From Paractinoplanes tereljensis (GTDB lineage Bacteria > Actinomycetota > Actinomycetes > Mycobacteriales > Micromonosporaceae): a stretch of DNA of 64,000 nucleotides. Made by a program: the position numbers and the translations under genes. A model generated the notes under the pieces. The model worked only from the letters and a program-made list of their open reading frames with translations. It had not been told where the DNA came from and searched no databases. The stretch spans positions 1 through 64,000 of the forward strand of contig NZ_BOMY01000061.1 of NCBI RefSeq assembly GCF_016862435.1, given 5' to 3'. The first letter of the stretch is position 1, and every line of letters starts with the position of its first letter. Shown one piece after another: positions 14,324 through 22,648 of this stretch.

Positions 14324-16362
14324 GTCGCCTCCTTGTCGCTTTTGCGATGATCGCCGTCCTGGCCGCTTGCAGTTCCGCTGCTCCGAAGGAAAGTGGCTCG
14401 ATCACGGAAGACGCCGCGAAACCGCGGCTCGGCGTTCCCGCGGTTACCGGCCGCGGGAGCATTGCCGGCACCCTGCCGGCCGCCTCCGCGCCGACCAAGA
14501 CCCCCGCCCAGGCCGGTGACCTGGCCGGGCAGGCGCTGCCCACCAACCAATGGTGGAGTTCGGCGCTGACCGGGCCGCGCACCCAGCCGATCTGGGCGCA
14601 CCCGCTCGCCGTGCAGGCCGCGGCGGGCGGGGTGCAGATCAGCGGCGCGGCCGTCACCGCCTCGGCGAACGCCATCATCACCCCGTTCCTGCCCGCGCTC
14701 ACCGCGGCCGGCGCCACCGGCCCGGTCAGCGTCGCCTCCTACGGCGCCTTCCATGTGGTACTGCGGGTGGGTCAGGTCGAGGTCACGCTGGTGCAGGGCA
14801 GCCCGGTGGTGTGGCTGCGGTTCGCCGACAAGGCGCCCACCCTGACCGGCGCGTTCCAGGACGTCGGCAGCTCGGACAGCCGGGCCCGGCTCGACATCGC
14901 GGGCGGGCGCTGGGATGTCCTCGGCACCGGCCTGACGCTGAGCGGAACCACCGTCACCGGTACCGGCGAGCAGATCGCCGTCGCCCGGGTGCCGGCCGGG
15001 GCCGACCGGGCGAGCTGGGAAAAGGCCAGCACGGCCGATCCGGTGGTGCGGACCACGGCCGCGATGGCGTACGACGAGAAGGCCGGCACGGTCACCCAGA
15101 CCCTCACCGCCGAGCGGGCCGGCGGTGGCACCGGGGCGTGGGCGCTGCTGCCGCACCAGCAGGCCGGGCAGACCCCGCTGGCGGGCTCCTATCCGGACGC
15201 GCGCGGCACGATGTCCCTGGTGGTGGCCTCCTCGATCCGGATCACCGTGCCGATGCCGGGACTGCTGACCAGCGTGCCCAAGGTGCCGCTGAACGCGGCC
15301 GCTCGGACTGCGGTGCTGACTGACCTGGACCGGGACCTGGCCGACCCGCCCGGTGCCGGCGGCAGCTACTTCGGACTCAAGGAACTCGGCCGGCTGGCCA
15401 CCATCGCCGAGGTGGCCGGCGCGGCCGGTGCTTCCGCGCAACGGCAGAAGGCGCTCGACCGGCTGCGCCCGCAACTGGTCGACTGGCTGACCTACGGCGG
15501 CCCGTCCGACGCGCGCTACTTCGGCTACGACAAGGTCTGGGGCGGGCTGATCGCGGTGCCCGCCGAATTCGGCGCCAACGACTACAACGACCATCACTTC
15601 CAGTACGGCTACCTGGTGCGCGCCGCCGCGGTGCTGGCGGCGGCCGACCCCGGGTTCGCCCACGACTACGGCGACGTCGTCGACCTGATCGTCGGCGACT
15701 ACGCCGGCTCGAAGACGCCCGGGTTGCCGCCGTTCCGGGTGTTCAACGCCTATCTCGGCAGCTCGGCGGCGTCCGGGTTCGCGCCGTTCGCCGACGGCAA
15801 CAACCAGGAGTCGTCAAGCGAGGCGGTGGCGGCCTGGGAGGCCGTGGTCCGCTGGGGCCTGGTCCGCGGCAACGCCGAGATGACCGCGTACGGCGTCACC
15901 CACTACGCGCTGGAAGCGGCGACGGCCCGGATGTACTGGCTCGGCGCCGGGCTCACCCGCCCGGCCGGGTACGCGCACACCACGGCCGGCATCGTCTGGG
16001 ACGCCAAGGTCGACTACGCGACGTGGTTCGACCCGAAGCCGGAGTCGATCCTCGGCATCCAACTGCTGCCGCTGACCGCCGGCTCGTTCTACCGCGGCCC
16101 GTCGGCGGTGCGCGAGCGGGAGCTGGGTGACAAGCCGGTGGTCTGGGGCGACCTGTTCGCCGCCGACCTGGCCCTGTCCGACCCGGCCGCCGCCCGCCGA
16201 CGGCTCGACGCCGGGGTCACCCGGGAGGAGAGCACCAGCCGGGCCATGGTCCGGTACTGGATCGAGGCACTGGTGGTGCTGGGACCGCCGAAACCCGGTT
16301 CCGTTCAACCGGTCGGAGCGCTGGCGTTCGGGTCGCGGGTCGCCGGGAATCCCGGACGGTAA
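14320..16362 (+). CDS. Lipoprotein GH81 endo-beta-1,3-glucanase
   Basis: A 680-residue secreted lipoprotein: the signal peptide ends in the lipobox LAAC with Cys17. The mature part is a GH81 enzyme: ALPTNQWWSSALTG near the N-terminus, then DARYFGYDKVWGGLIAVP, FGANDYNDHHFQYGYLVRAA with the conserved Asp, and DGNNQESSSEAVAAWEA with the catalytic Glu. GH81 enzymes cut internal beta-1,3 bonds in glucan. The start is GTG at 14320, overlapping the stop of the HlyD-like gene. Tied to the membrane beside its synthase, it may trim, release or edit the polymer, like BcsZ in cellulose systems; that role is inferred. Confidence 0.9.
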   Translation: MSRLLVAFAMIAVLAACSSAAPKESGSITEDAAKPRLGVPAVTGRGSIAGTLPAASAPTKTPAQAGDLAGQALPTNQWWSSALTGPRTQPIWAHPLAVQAAAGGVQISGAAVTASANAIITPFLPALTAAGATGPVSVASYGAFHVVLRVGQVEVTLVQGSPVVWLRFADKAPTLTGAFQDVGSSDSRARLDIAGGRWDVLGTGLTLSGTTVTGTGEQIAVARVPAGADRASWEKASTADPVVRTTAAMAYDEKAGTVTQTLTAERAGGGTGAWALLPHQQAGQTPLAGSYPDARGTMSLVVASSIRITVPMPGLLTSVPKVPLNAAARTAVLTDLDRDLADPPGAGGSYFGLKELGRLATIAEVAGAAGASAQRQKALDRLRPQLVDWLTYGGPSDARYFGYDKVWGGLIAVPAEFGANDYNDHHFQYGYLVRAAAVLAAADPGFAHDYGDVVDLIVGDYAGSKTPGLPPFRVFNAYLGSSAASGFAPFADGNNQESSSEAVAAWEAVVRWGLVRGNAEMTAYGVTHYALEAATARMYWLGAGLTRPAGYAHTTAGIVWDAKVDYATWFDPKPESILGIQLLPLTAGSFYRGPSAVRERELGDKPVVWGDLFAADLALSDPAAARRRLDAGVTREESTSRAMVRYWIEALVVLGPPKPGSVQPVGALAFGSRVAGNPGR

Positions 16363-16375
16363 CGCCGCCCGGCCG

Positions 16376-16430
16376 GGGTCCAGGCGGAGTAGGGTGATGT
16401 TCGCATCCACCGCCTGGACCCAGCGGGTTT
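16376..16430 (+). terminator. Candidate terminator after the glucan operon
   Basis: A perfect 12-base stem, GGGTCCAGGCGG (16376-16387) with CCGCCTGGACCC (16410-16421), a 22-base loop, then a short T-run (TTTT) starting six bases after the stem. It lies 14 bases after the GH81 stop. The long loop and delayed T-run make it imperfect. Confidence 0.5.
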
Positions 16431-16512
16431 TACCTGACGTCCGGCGTGCCATCAGAGGTGTCACCAAACCGGGCCGGTCGTCGGCATGACCTACCCGGCA
16501 AGGACGTTCTTC

Positions 16513-17304
16513 ATGGACATCGACGCCCTGACTCACCCCACCGACACCCGGTCCGGGGCCCTGGCCCTGGCCGATGCGGCCGCGACCGCCGGATACGCTC
16601 CCTCGATCCACAACACCCAGCCGTGGCGGTGGCGCCTTACCGGCACCACCCTCGACCTGCATCTGGTTCGCAGCCGCATCCCGCCGGGCACCGATCCGGA
16701 CGCTCGCCTGGCCACCCTGAGCTGCGGTGCCGCCCTGCACCACGCCCGGATCGCGATGGCCGCGCACGGCTGGCAGATCACGGTGAACCGGATGCTGCGG
16801 GGCGCCGACCGTGATCTGCTCGCCCGGCTGCACGTCCACCGGCGGGCACCGGTCGATCTCACGTCCGCGAAGCTGCTTCGCGCCGTCCCGACCCGGCAGA
16901 TCATCCGCCGTCCGGGCGTCGACACCACGGTGACCCGGGAAGCCTTGACGGCGATCACCACCGCGGTCGAGGCCGAGGACACCCGGTTGTACGAGATGCG
17001 GGCCGGCCAGCTCTTCGGGAAGGACACCGTACTGCTGCACGCCGCCCACGACGAACCGTTCGACTGGCTGCGCGCCGGCGAAGCGGTCTCCGCCGCCTGG
17101 CTCACCGCCACCGGCAACGACATCTCGGTCGTGCCGCACAGCGCCCCGATCGAAACCGCCGCCACCCGCCAGTCGCTGCGCACGATGATCGCCGACGCCG
17201 GTTTTCCCTGCCTGTTGCTGCGCCTCACGCCGGCCGGCCCGGCCGTGATCGGGCTGCCGCGCCCGGCACGCCGACCGGCCAACCAGACCATCGAGCGATA
17301 TTGA
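16513..17304 (+). CDS. Shortened Acg-family nitroreductase-like protein
   Basis: A 263-residue protein with the Acg (mycobacterial Rv2032-type) signature APSIHNTQPWRWRL near the N-terminus and LSCGAALHHARIAMAAHGW after it. The C-terminal half (WLTATGNDISVVPHSAPIE) also matches the family. Family members are usually ~330 residues; about 60 residues from the middle, including the usual Trp-rich FMN-pocket segment, are not found. Acg proteins fold like FMN nitroreductases but are thought to sequester flavin. I chose the ATG at 16513 because AAGGA lies 8 bases before it; an ATG at 16486 lacks such a site. STAS follows after 23 bases. Confidence 0.75.
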   Translation: MDIDALTHPTDTRSGALALADAAATAGYAPSIHNTQPWRWRLTGTTLDLHLVRSRIPPGTDPDARLATLSCGAALHHARIAMAAHGWQITVNRMLRGADRDLLARLHVHRRAPVDLTSAKLLRAVPTRQIIRRPGVDTTVTREALTAITTAVEAEDTRLYEMRAGQLFGKDTVLLHAAHDEPFDWLRAGEAVSAAWLTATGNDISVVPHSAPIETAATRQSLRTMIADAGFPCLLLRLTPAGPAVIGLPRPARRPANQTIERY

Positions 17305-17327
17305 TCCCCCCGGAGGGGAGGGCCACC

Positions 17328-17672
17328 GTGAATCTCGCCATCACCAGCCGAAGCACCGCGACCAGTGTTCGCCTCAACGTCTCGGGCGAGATCGACCTGG
17401 ATACCGCCGGCCAGCTCGACGACGCCATCGCCGCGGTGCTGGGTACCGGCGCCGACCGGCTGGAGGTCGACCTCTCCGGCACCACCTTTTGCTCCTGTGC
17501 GGGCATCACCGCCCTGCTCAACGGCCGCCGCGAGGCCGTCGCCAGGCAGGTGGGATTCGAGGTGGTCAACGCGACCGGCATCCCGCTGCGGGTGCTGCAG
17601 CTCACCGGCGTGAGCAGTCTTCTCACCACTCGCAGCCATCGACCGCCTCGCCGGCCGGTCGAGGCTGCCTGA
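17328..17672 (+). CDS. STAS-domain anti-sigma factor antagonist
   Basis: A 114-residue single STAS domain: VRLNVSGEIDLDTAGQLDDA, LEVDLSGTTFCSCAGITALL and FEVVNATGIPLRVLQLTGV. In SpoIIAA-type antagonists the loop reads D-S-S-G with a phosphorylated Ser; here it reads S-C-A-G, so the phospho-site is a Cys. It might be a constitutive antagonist or use another switch. The start is GTG at 17328 with GGAGGGGAGGG just upstream. It lies 23 bases downstream of the Acg-like gene and is probably co-transcribed. The partner anti-sigma factor is not obvious; the HATPase protein at 9721 is one possibility. Confidence 0.88.
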   Translation: MNLAITSRSTATSVRLNVSGEIDLDTAGQLDDAIAAVLGTGADRLEVDLSGTTFCSCAGITALLNGRREAVARQVGFEVVNATGIPLRVLQLTGVSSLLTTRSHRPPRRPVEAA

Positions 17673-17735
17673 CGCGGCTCGCCCGGTGGGCCGGTGCCGA
17701 GGGGGAATCGGCCCGCCGGGCAAGTCGTGCCGCGA

Positions 17736-18755
17736 TCAACCGGCCGGGAGACGGCCGATCGTGTCGAGATGCCGCAACGCCTGCGCGTACGACGGGATCA
17801 GGCCGGTCTCCAGGTAGGACACCTGGTGGTCGCGGCAGAAGGCCCGGACGAGGGGCTGGGCGTGCCGCAGGTTACCGCGCGGCATCGACGGGAACAGGTG
17901 GTGCTCGATCTGGTAGTTGAGCCCGCCCAGGCCGAAGTCGGTGAGCCAGTGACCGCGCACGTTGCGCGAGGTGAGGACCTGCCGGCGCAGGTAGTCGGCG
18001 TCGTCGGCGGCGCTGAGCGGCGGCATGCCCTTGTGGTTGGGCGCGAACGAACAACCGAGATAAAGGCCGAACAGGCCCTGGTGGATCGCTACGAACGCGA
18101 CCGCCTTGCCGGGGGAGAGAACCACAAAGACCAGGATCAAATACGCGACGATGTGTACGCCGATCAGCAGCGCCTCGCGCAACCGTGGCCGATCCCGCCC
18201 GCCGCGGAGATATCGCATGCTCGCGACCCGCAGGTTGACCGCCTCGAGCAGCAGCAACGGGAAGAACGTCCACGCCTGGTAGCGGTAGAACATCCGGGCG
18301 ACCGGCCCGCTGGCCTGGGCCTGCCCGGCGGTGAAGATCAGCGCCCCGGCCCCGATGTCCGGGTCCTTCTCCTCGTCGTTGGGGTGGGCGTGGTGGCGGC
18401 TGTGCTTGTCCACCCACCAGCCGTAACTGAATCCCACGCCCAGGTTCGCGAACGCGACGCCGAACAGATAGTTGGCCCGGCCCGAGCGGAAGATCTGCTT
18501 GTGCCCGGCGTCGTGGCCGAGGAATCCCAGCTGGGTGGAGACGACCGCGAAGTACGCCGCGATGGCCAGCTGCCACCACGAGTCGCCGAGGAGCAGGAAC
18601 GCGGCCACTCCGGCCGCAGCGAGGACGAGGATGAACGCGATCTGCCCGGTGTAGTAACCCGGACGCCGGTCCAGCAACCCGGCCTGCTTGATGGTTCGCG
18701 ACAATTCCGCGAAAGCGCTGCCGCGCGCGGGCGCGATCACTTCGGTTGACTGCAT
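17736..18755 (-). CDS. Membrane fatty-acid desaturase
   Basis: A 339-residue integral-membrane di-iron desaturase of the linoleoyl-CoA/acyl-lipid type. The three His boxes are HDAGHKQ (about 81-87), HSRHHAHPN (118-126) and QIEHHLFPSMP with its preceding Gln. Hydrophobic segments before and between the boxes match four membrane helices. It introduces a double bond into membrane acyl chains and helps adjust fluidity. No cytochrome b5 domain is fused, so electrons come from a separate ferredoxin. The ATG at 18755 has GGAG 6 bases upstream; an in-frame start at 18818 adds 21 unlikely residues. Confidence 0.92.
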   Translation of the reverse strand: MQSTEVIAPARGSAFAELSRTIKQAGLLDRRPGYYTGQIAFILVLAAAGVAAFLLLGDSWWQLAIAAYFAVVSTQLGFLGHDAGHKQIFRSGRANYLFGVAFANLGVGFSYGWWVDKHSRHHAHPNDEEKDPDIGAGALIFTAGQAQASGPVARMFYRYQAWTFFPLLLLEAVNLRVASMRYLRGGRDRPRLREALLIGVHIVAYLILVFVVLSPGKAVAFVAIHQGLFGLYLGCSFAPNHKGMPPLSAADDADYLRRQVLTSRNVRGHWLTDFGLGGLNYQIEHHLFPSMPRGNLRHAQPLVRAFCRDHQVSYLETGLIPSYAQALRHLDTIGRLPAG

Positions 18756-18928
18756 GGACGCTCCAGCTTGACGCCGCCTGTGGGAAACGTCGCCGGGGTC
18801 CGGGGCGAGCAGGCCCAAGTATTACCCACCTCCGGTGCGTTGACACCCGAGCAGGTAGGATCCCGAGTTATTCAACAGGCTGCTGCCCCGGACCACGGCG
18901 GTTCCTCGGGTCAGGAAGAGGTGCGGCC

Positions 18929-19672
18929 GTGGATGAACTGCTCGCCCGAGTCGCGCGCCTGATCGCCGACGAACCGCCACGGGACGCTGACCGAGCCGGA
19001 GTCGGCGGAGCGTTACGCCGGTTGTGCAGTGCCGCTGGGCGGTCGCTGGCCGCCTCGGGAGTTGGGGTGAGCGTGATGGCCGAGGACGGCATGCGCGGCG
19101 TGGCGGCGGTGTCCGAGCCCGCCTACGAGGCCATCGAGGAACTCCAGTTCACTCTCGGCGAAGGCCCCTGCCTGGAGGCTTTCGCCACCCGCCAGCCGGT
19201 GCTGGTCCCGGAGCTCGCCGGCCCGGCGATGCTGCGGTGGCCCGGCTACACGCCGGCCATTCACGATCGTGGGCTGCGCGCGGTGTTCGCGTTCCCGTTG
19301 CAGGTCGGCGCCGCACGCCTCGGCGTCCTCGACGTGTTCCGGGCCGAGGAGGGTGCGCTGTCGGCCGGGCAGGTCCGGCAGGCGCTGACCTTCGCCGACG
19401 TAGCGGTCACCACGTTGCTCGACGAGCAGGAACGGGCCGCGCCGGGAACGGCGGCCGAGGGCCTCGACGAGGTGATGGGACAGCGCGCGGAGGTGTACCA
19501 GGCTCAGGGGATGGTGTCGGTGCAGATGGGCGTGACCCTGGTCGACGCACTCGCTCGGCTGCGTGCCTACTCCTACGCCGAGAACCGCCCGCTGGGAGAA
19601 GTCGCGCGCGACGTGGTGGCGCGTAGGCTGACCTTCGACAGCGACCAGCCTGGAGAGGAACGGTTGACCTGA
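18929..19672 (+). CDS. GAF-ANTAR regulator (first of two)
   Basis: A 247-residue protein with a GAF domain (about 35-170: VSVMAEDGMRGVAAVSEPAY, FTLGEGPCLEAFATRQPVLV) and a C-terminal ANTAR RNA-binding domain (EVYQAQGMVSVQMGVTLVDA, LRAYSYAENRPLGEVARDVV). ANTAR proteins bind paired hexanucleotide-loop hairpins in mRNA leaders and act by antitermination; the GAF domain would sense a small ligand. I chose the GTG at 18929 because GGAAGAGG lies about 7 bases upstream. Its stop overlaps the next gene's ATG by a base (ATGA type), so both are translated together. Confidence 0.9.
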   Translation: MDELLARVARLIADEPPRDADRAGVGGALRRLCSAAGRSLAASGVGVSVMAEDGMRGVAAVSEPAYEAIEELQFTLGEGPCLEAFATRQPVLVPELAGPAMLRWPGYTPAIHDRGLRAVFAFPLQVGAARLGVLDVFRAEEGALSAGQVRQALTFADVAVTTLLDEQERAAPGTAAEGLDEVMGQRAEVYQAQGMVSVQMGVTLVDALARLRAYSYAENRPLGEVARDVVARRLTFDSDQPGEERLT

Positions 19673-20391
19673 TGTCCACTGTTTCCGCCGCACGGCTCTC
19701 GTCCGTGTTCGTAGAGGTCGCCGACACCCTCGTCGACGAGTTCGACGTGATCGAGTTCCTGCAGATGCTCACCTCGCGGGTGGCGGGGTTCTTCGACACC
19801 GCGGCGGTCGGCCTGATGCTCGCCGACCACCGCAACCGCCTCAACTTCATGGCCGCCTCCGACGAGAACGCCCGGCTCATGGAGCTCATCCAGCTGCAGT
19901 ACGACGACGGTCCATGCCTGGACGCCTTCCGCAGCGGCCGGCCGGTGACCAACGTAAGTCTCGAAGGGGCCGAGAGTCGCTGGCCGCAGTTCGCGCCCCG
20001 CGCGTCCGAGGCCGGATTCGAGTCGGTGCACGCGTTCCCCTTGCGCCTGCGTAAGGAGGTGATCGGCGCGATGGGCGTTTTCGCCGGCGCCGTCGAACTC
20101 GACGAGTCGGACAACCACATCGTGCAGTCGCTGGCCGACGTCGCCGTGATCGGGTTGCTGCAGGAACGGGCCATCCGCCGCGGCGAGGTCCTCTCCGAGC
20201 AACTGCAGAAGGCCCTGAACAGCCGGGTCGTCATCGAGCAGGCCAAGGGCATCATCGCGCAGGCCCATGGGGTGACCCCCGACCAGGCGTTCGTCCTGAT
20301 CCGGGACTACGCCCGCAGCCACAACCGGCGCCTCGGCGAGGTCACCCACGGCATCGTCACCGATCTGCCCACGGTGTCAGACCTGAGGTAA
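19672..20391 (+). CDS. GAF-ANTAR regulator (second of two)
   Basis: A 239-residue paralogue of the upstream gene. The GAF domain has FDTAAVGLMLADHRNRLNFM and LQYDDGPCLDAFRSGRPVTN; the ANTAR domain has SRVVIEQAKGIIAQAHGVTP followed by LIRDYARSHNRRLGEVTHGI, which is the canonical form (AKG.I.....). It probably binds RNA and prevents termination of unknown target transcripts. The start overlaps the first ANTAR gene's stop. The pair may form heterodimers; this is inference from adjacency and ANTAR dimerisation. Confidence 0.93.
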   Translation: MSTVSAARLSSVFVEVADTLVDEFDVIEFLQMLTSRVAGFFDTAAVGLMLADHRNRLNFMAASDENARLMELIQLQYDDGPCLDAFRSGRPVTNVSLEGAESRWPQFAPRASEAGFESVHAFPLRLRKEVIGAMGVFAGAVELDESDNHIVQSLADVAVIGLLQERAIRRGEVLSEQLQKALNSRVVIEQAKGIIAQAHGVTPDQAFVLIRDYARSHNRRLGEVTHGIVTDLPTVSDLR

Positions 20392-20406
20392 AGCCGGATG
20401 GCCCGA

Positions 20407-20832
20407 TCAGCCGACGTGCTTGATGTCGGCGAGCAGTTCGGGTGTTCGCTGCCGGTTCTTTCCGTCGGCCGCGGCGGTCAGTGCGGCGTCGGCCGAGTCC
20501 GGGCTCGCGTCCGGCGGGATGACCAGAAGATCGAATCGGTCGCGGCCGAACTCGCTCACCACGGTGATCAACCCGGCCGGTTGGGAGGTGTACCAGCCGA
20601 GGTTCACCCGGCGGGAACCGGTAGCGGCTCGGCGGTCGTGCGGGAGGTCCCACTCGGCGGCGTTCAACAGGACGTGGGTGATCTCCCCGCGGGCGTCGCC
20701 CAAGGCGTCGAGCAGGCGGGGGAGTTCCTCGACCGCGTTCGTCGAGCGGGGCCACCAGGCCCCGTCGAGGACGGTGGTCCGGGAGGAATCCGGGTCCAGC
20801 CGCAGGCGTGCGTCAATGGTGGCCGATGTCAT
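20407..20832 (-). CDS. DUF5994 protein
   Basis: A 141-residue soluble protein of the actinobacterial DUF5994 family: TTVLDGAWWPRSTNAVEELP at about 19-38, VLLNAAEWDLPHDRR, SRRVNLGWYTSQPAGLITVV and DRFDLLVIPPDAS. The function of the family is unknown. It diverges from a second, shorter member at 21063. The 230-base spacer between the two contains only a small G+C hairpin (20858-20873) and probable promoters. It converges with the ANTAR gene. Confidence 0.85.
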   Translation of the reverse strand: MTSATIDARLRLDPDSSRTTVLDGAWWPRSTNAVEELPRLLDALGDARGEITHVLLNAAEWDLPHDRRAATGSRRVNLGWYTSQPAGLITVVSEFGRDRFDLLVIPPDASPDSADAALTAAADGKNRQRTPELLADIKHVG

Positions 20833-21062
20833 CAGAAAGCCTCTCTCTCGACGACGTCCGCCCTCAGGGGCGGGCGCGATGTGCGCACGTCGGAGAAAGT
20901 CGAGAAGCCGCTTCTACCCCCACAGTACGCGGCTTACCGGCGGCTGCGCGTACGGTGGGGTAAGTAGATCCGCACGCACCGGCCTCGGTGGACCTCGTCC
21001 TCGCCCTTTCCCAGGGTTGGGCCCCGCGCCCGCGATTGGTCCACAACGATGGGAACCCACCA

Positions 21063-21422
21063 ATGGCCTCACGGCCTGCACTCGAATCGCCCCGGATGCG
21101 GCTCGAGCCGGTTTGGTTGCACCACACCCTGCTCGACGGAACCTGGTGGCCGGAATCGGCCGACCCCAGCCTGGAACTGCCCGTCATGCTGTCGATCCTC
21201 CAGGACGCGCACGGCCCGGTGACCCGGTTGCTGTTGAGCGCCGCGGGCTGGTCGGCCCGGCCGCACCAGGTGGTCATGGGTGGCCGTCCGGTCAGCATCG
21301 GCTATTGCTCCGACCAATCCCCGTCGATGATGCGGGTTTTCTGCGCCGACGGCCGCACGTTCATCCTGCGCGTCGCGCCTTCCGGGTTGCCGCTGCAACG
21401 GGTGGGCGGGCCGGCCGACTGA
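21063..21422 (+). CDS. DUF5994 protein (short member)
   Basis: A 119-residue relative of the divergent DUF5994 gene, sharing the WxH/LLDGTWWPESADPSLELP segment, the LLLSAAGWSARPHQ block and the VSIGYCSDQSPSMMRVFCAD strand. The start is probably the ATG at 21063, with GGGAA about 7 bases before it; an ATG at 21096 is a weaker alternative. A frame extension upstream lacks similarity. It lies 63 bases before an ECF sigma gene in the same direction. Function unknown. Confidence 0.75.
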   Translation: MASRPALESPRMRLEPVWLHHTLLDGTWWPESADPSLELPVMLSILQDAHGPVTRLLLSAAGWSARPHQVVMGGRPVSIGYCSDQSPSMMRVFCADGRTFILRVAPSGLPLQRVGGPAD

Positions 21423-21485
21423 CCCTGTTTCATCTGGCACGCCCGCCGCGCTGCCGCCGTTGACAATCGCGCGCATGCTCGGCCG

Positions 21486-22040
21486 ATGGCGTACCCGACA
21501 ATTGCCGAAATTGATCGAGCTGATATCGAGAAATTGGCTCGGGAAGCGGCCGCGGGCGACCCGGTCGCGCTGAACTCCCTGCTGTCCGCGATCCGGCCGG
21601 AGACTCTCCGGCTGTGTGCGCGCTTTCTGCCGAACCGGGAGGACGCGGAGGAAGCGTGCCAGGACGCGCTGTGGGCGGTGACCCGCGGCATCGGCGACTT
21701 CCAGGGCCGCTCCACGTTCCGGACCTGGCTGTACGGCCTGACCGCCAACCGGGCTCGGTCGACCTACCAGGCGCTGCGCCGCCGGCACGAGAGTGGCGGC
21801 CCGCTGCCTGATCCGCCCGACCCGAGGCGGACCAGCGTGGTGGCCGGCACCCGGCTGGACCTGCTGGAGGCCCTGGACGAGCTGCCTGCGGAGTATGCGG
21901 AGGCGGCCACCCTCCGGGACGTGCTCGGCCTCGGTTACGGCGACATCGCCACCCTGCTCGATGTACCGGTGGGGACCGTGAAGTCGCGTATCCACGAGGC
22001 CCGGCGGCGGCTGCGTCTGCGGCTCAGCGATTACCGATAA
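21486..22040 (+). CDS. ECF-type RNA polymerase sigma factor
   Basis: A 184-residue sigma-70 protein of the ECF group: region 2 with NREDAEEACQDALWAVTRGI and STFRTWLYGLTANRARS, then region 4 with LDELPAEYAEAATLRDVLGL and YGDIATLLDVPVGTVKSRIH. No anti-sigma gene is adjacent; the gene downstream is a lipoprotein with no obvious anti-sigma domain. It could respond to the DUF5994, STAS or kinase signalling genes around it, but nothing in the sequence proves that. The ATG at 21486 starts immediately before the first helix. Confidence 0.92.
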   Translation: MAYPTIAEIDRADIEKLAREAAAGDPVALNSLLSAIRPETLRLCARFLPNREDAEEACQDALWAVTRGIGDFQGRSTFRTWLYGLTANRARSTYQALRRRHESGGPLPDPPDPRRTSVVAGTRLDLLEALDELPAEYAEAATLRDVLGLGYGDIATLLDVPVGTVKSRIHEARRRLRLRLSDYR

Positions 22041-22129
22041 CCAATGACCTTGCGAAATCCGCGAACAAAAGGCGGTAACGGCGTGACCAACAGAGTGACC
22101 GAGCAGAAAGTCAACGAAAGAGAGTTGTC

Positions 22130-22648
22130 ATGCGTCACTCGAAGTTTCGTCGTATCGCGGCCGCCGGTGCGCTCGCCCTGATCGTGACGACTCCGCTGGC
22201 CGCCTGCGGCGACCCGGCGGTGTCACCGCGGCCGGCGGAGGCGGCCACCCCGAGCCGCGCCCCCGCGTCGGCCGCCCCGAAACCGGCCGCCCCGAAACCG
22301 GCCGCCACGAGAACATCGGCCGAGCCGGTGCGGACCCGCACCGTGAAACCGAGCCGGACGACGACAAAGCCGAAGCCGACCGGCACCTGCCTGGGTGCCG
22401 TCCGGTACGACCTGGACCTGCGGAACACCGTGCTGGACCTGGTCAAGTCGATGTGCTTCCACACCGGCGGGGTGCTGCGCCTGCAGGGAATCGGGCCGGG
22501 CCTGGTGACCGCGACCCCCGAGTCGCTCCGGTCGCAGAGCTACGAGGGCGGCGTGGTGGACATTCGCTTCCTCCGGCCGGGAACGGTCACCGTGATGATC
22601 CCGCAGGACGACAAGACGTACACGATCGAGGTCGTGGTCATCTCCTAG
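22130..22648 (+). CDS. Secreted lipoprotein of unknown function
   Basis: A 172-residue protein with a signal peptide and lipobox LAAC (Cys26), a Pro/Ala/Thr/Lys-rich linker (about 30-85) and a ~85-residue C-terminal domain with two Cys (TCLGAVRYDLDLRNTVLDLV; MCFHTGGVLRLQGIGPG) that may form a disulfide. The linker would lift the domain off the membrane. It lies 89 bases downstream of the sigma factor gene and may be its target or partner. Its last 4 bases overlap the end of the convergent kinase gene. I do not recognise the domain. Confidence 0.8.
   Translation: MRHSKFRRIAAAGALALIVTTPLAACGDPAVSPRPAEAATPSRAPASAAPKPAAPKPAATRTSAEPVRTRTVKPSRTTTKPKPTGTCLGAVRYDLDLRNTVLDLVKSMCFHTGGVLRLQGIGPGLVTATPESLRSQSYEGGVVDIRFLRPGTVTVMIPQDDKTYTIEVVVIS

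Noticed and set aside
18840..18870. TTGACA and TAGGAT as a promoter for the GAF-ANTAR pair
   Set aside because: The two elements are only 10 bases apart, too close for a sigma-70 promoter.
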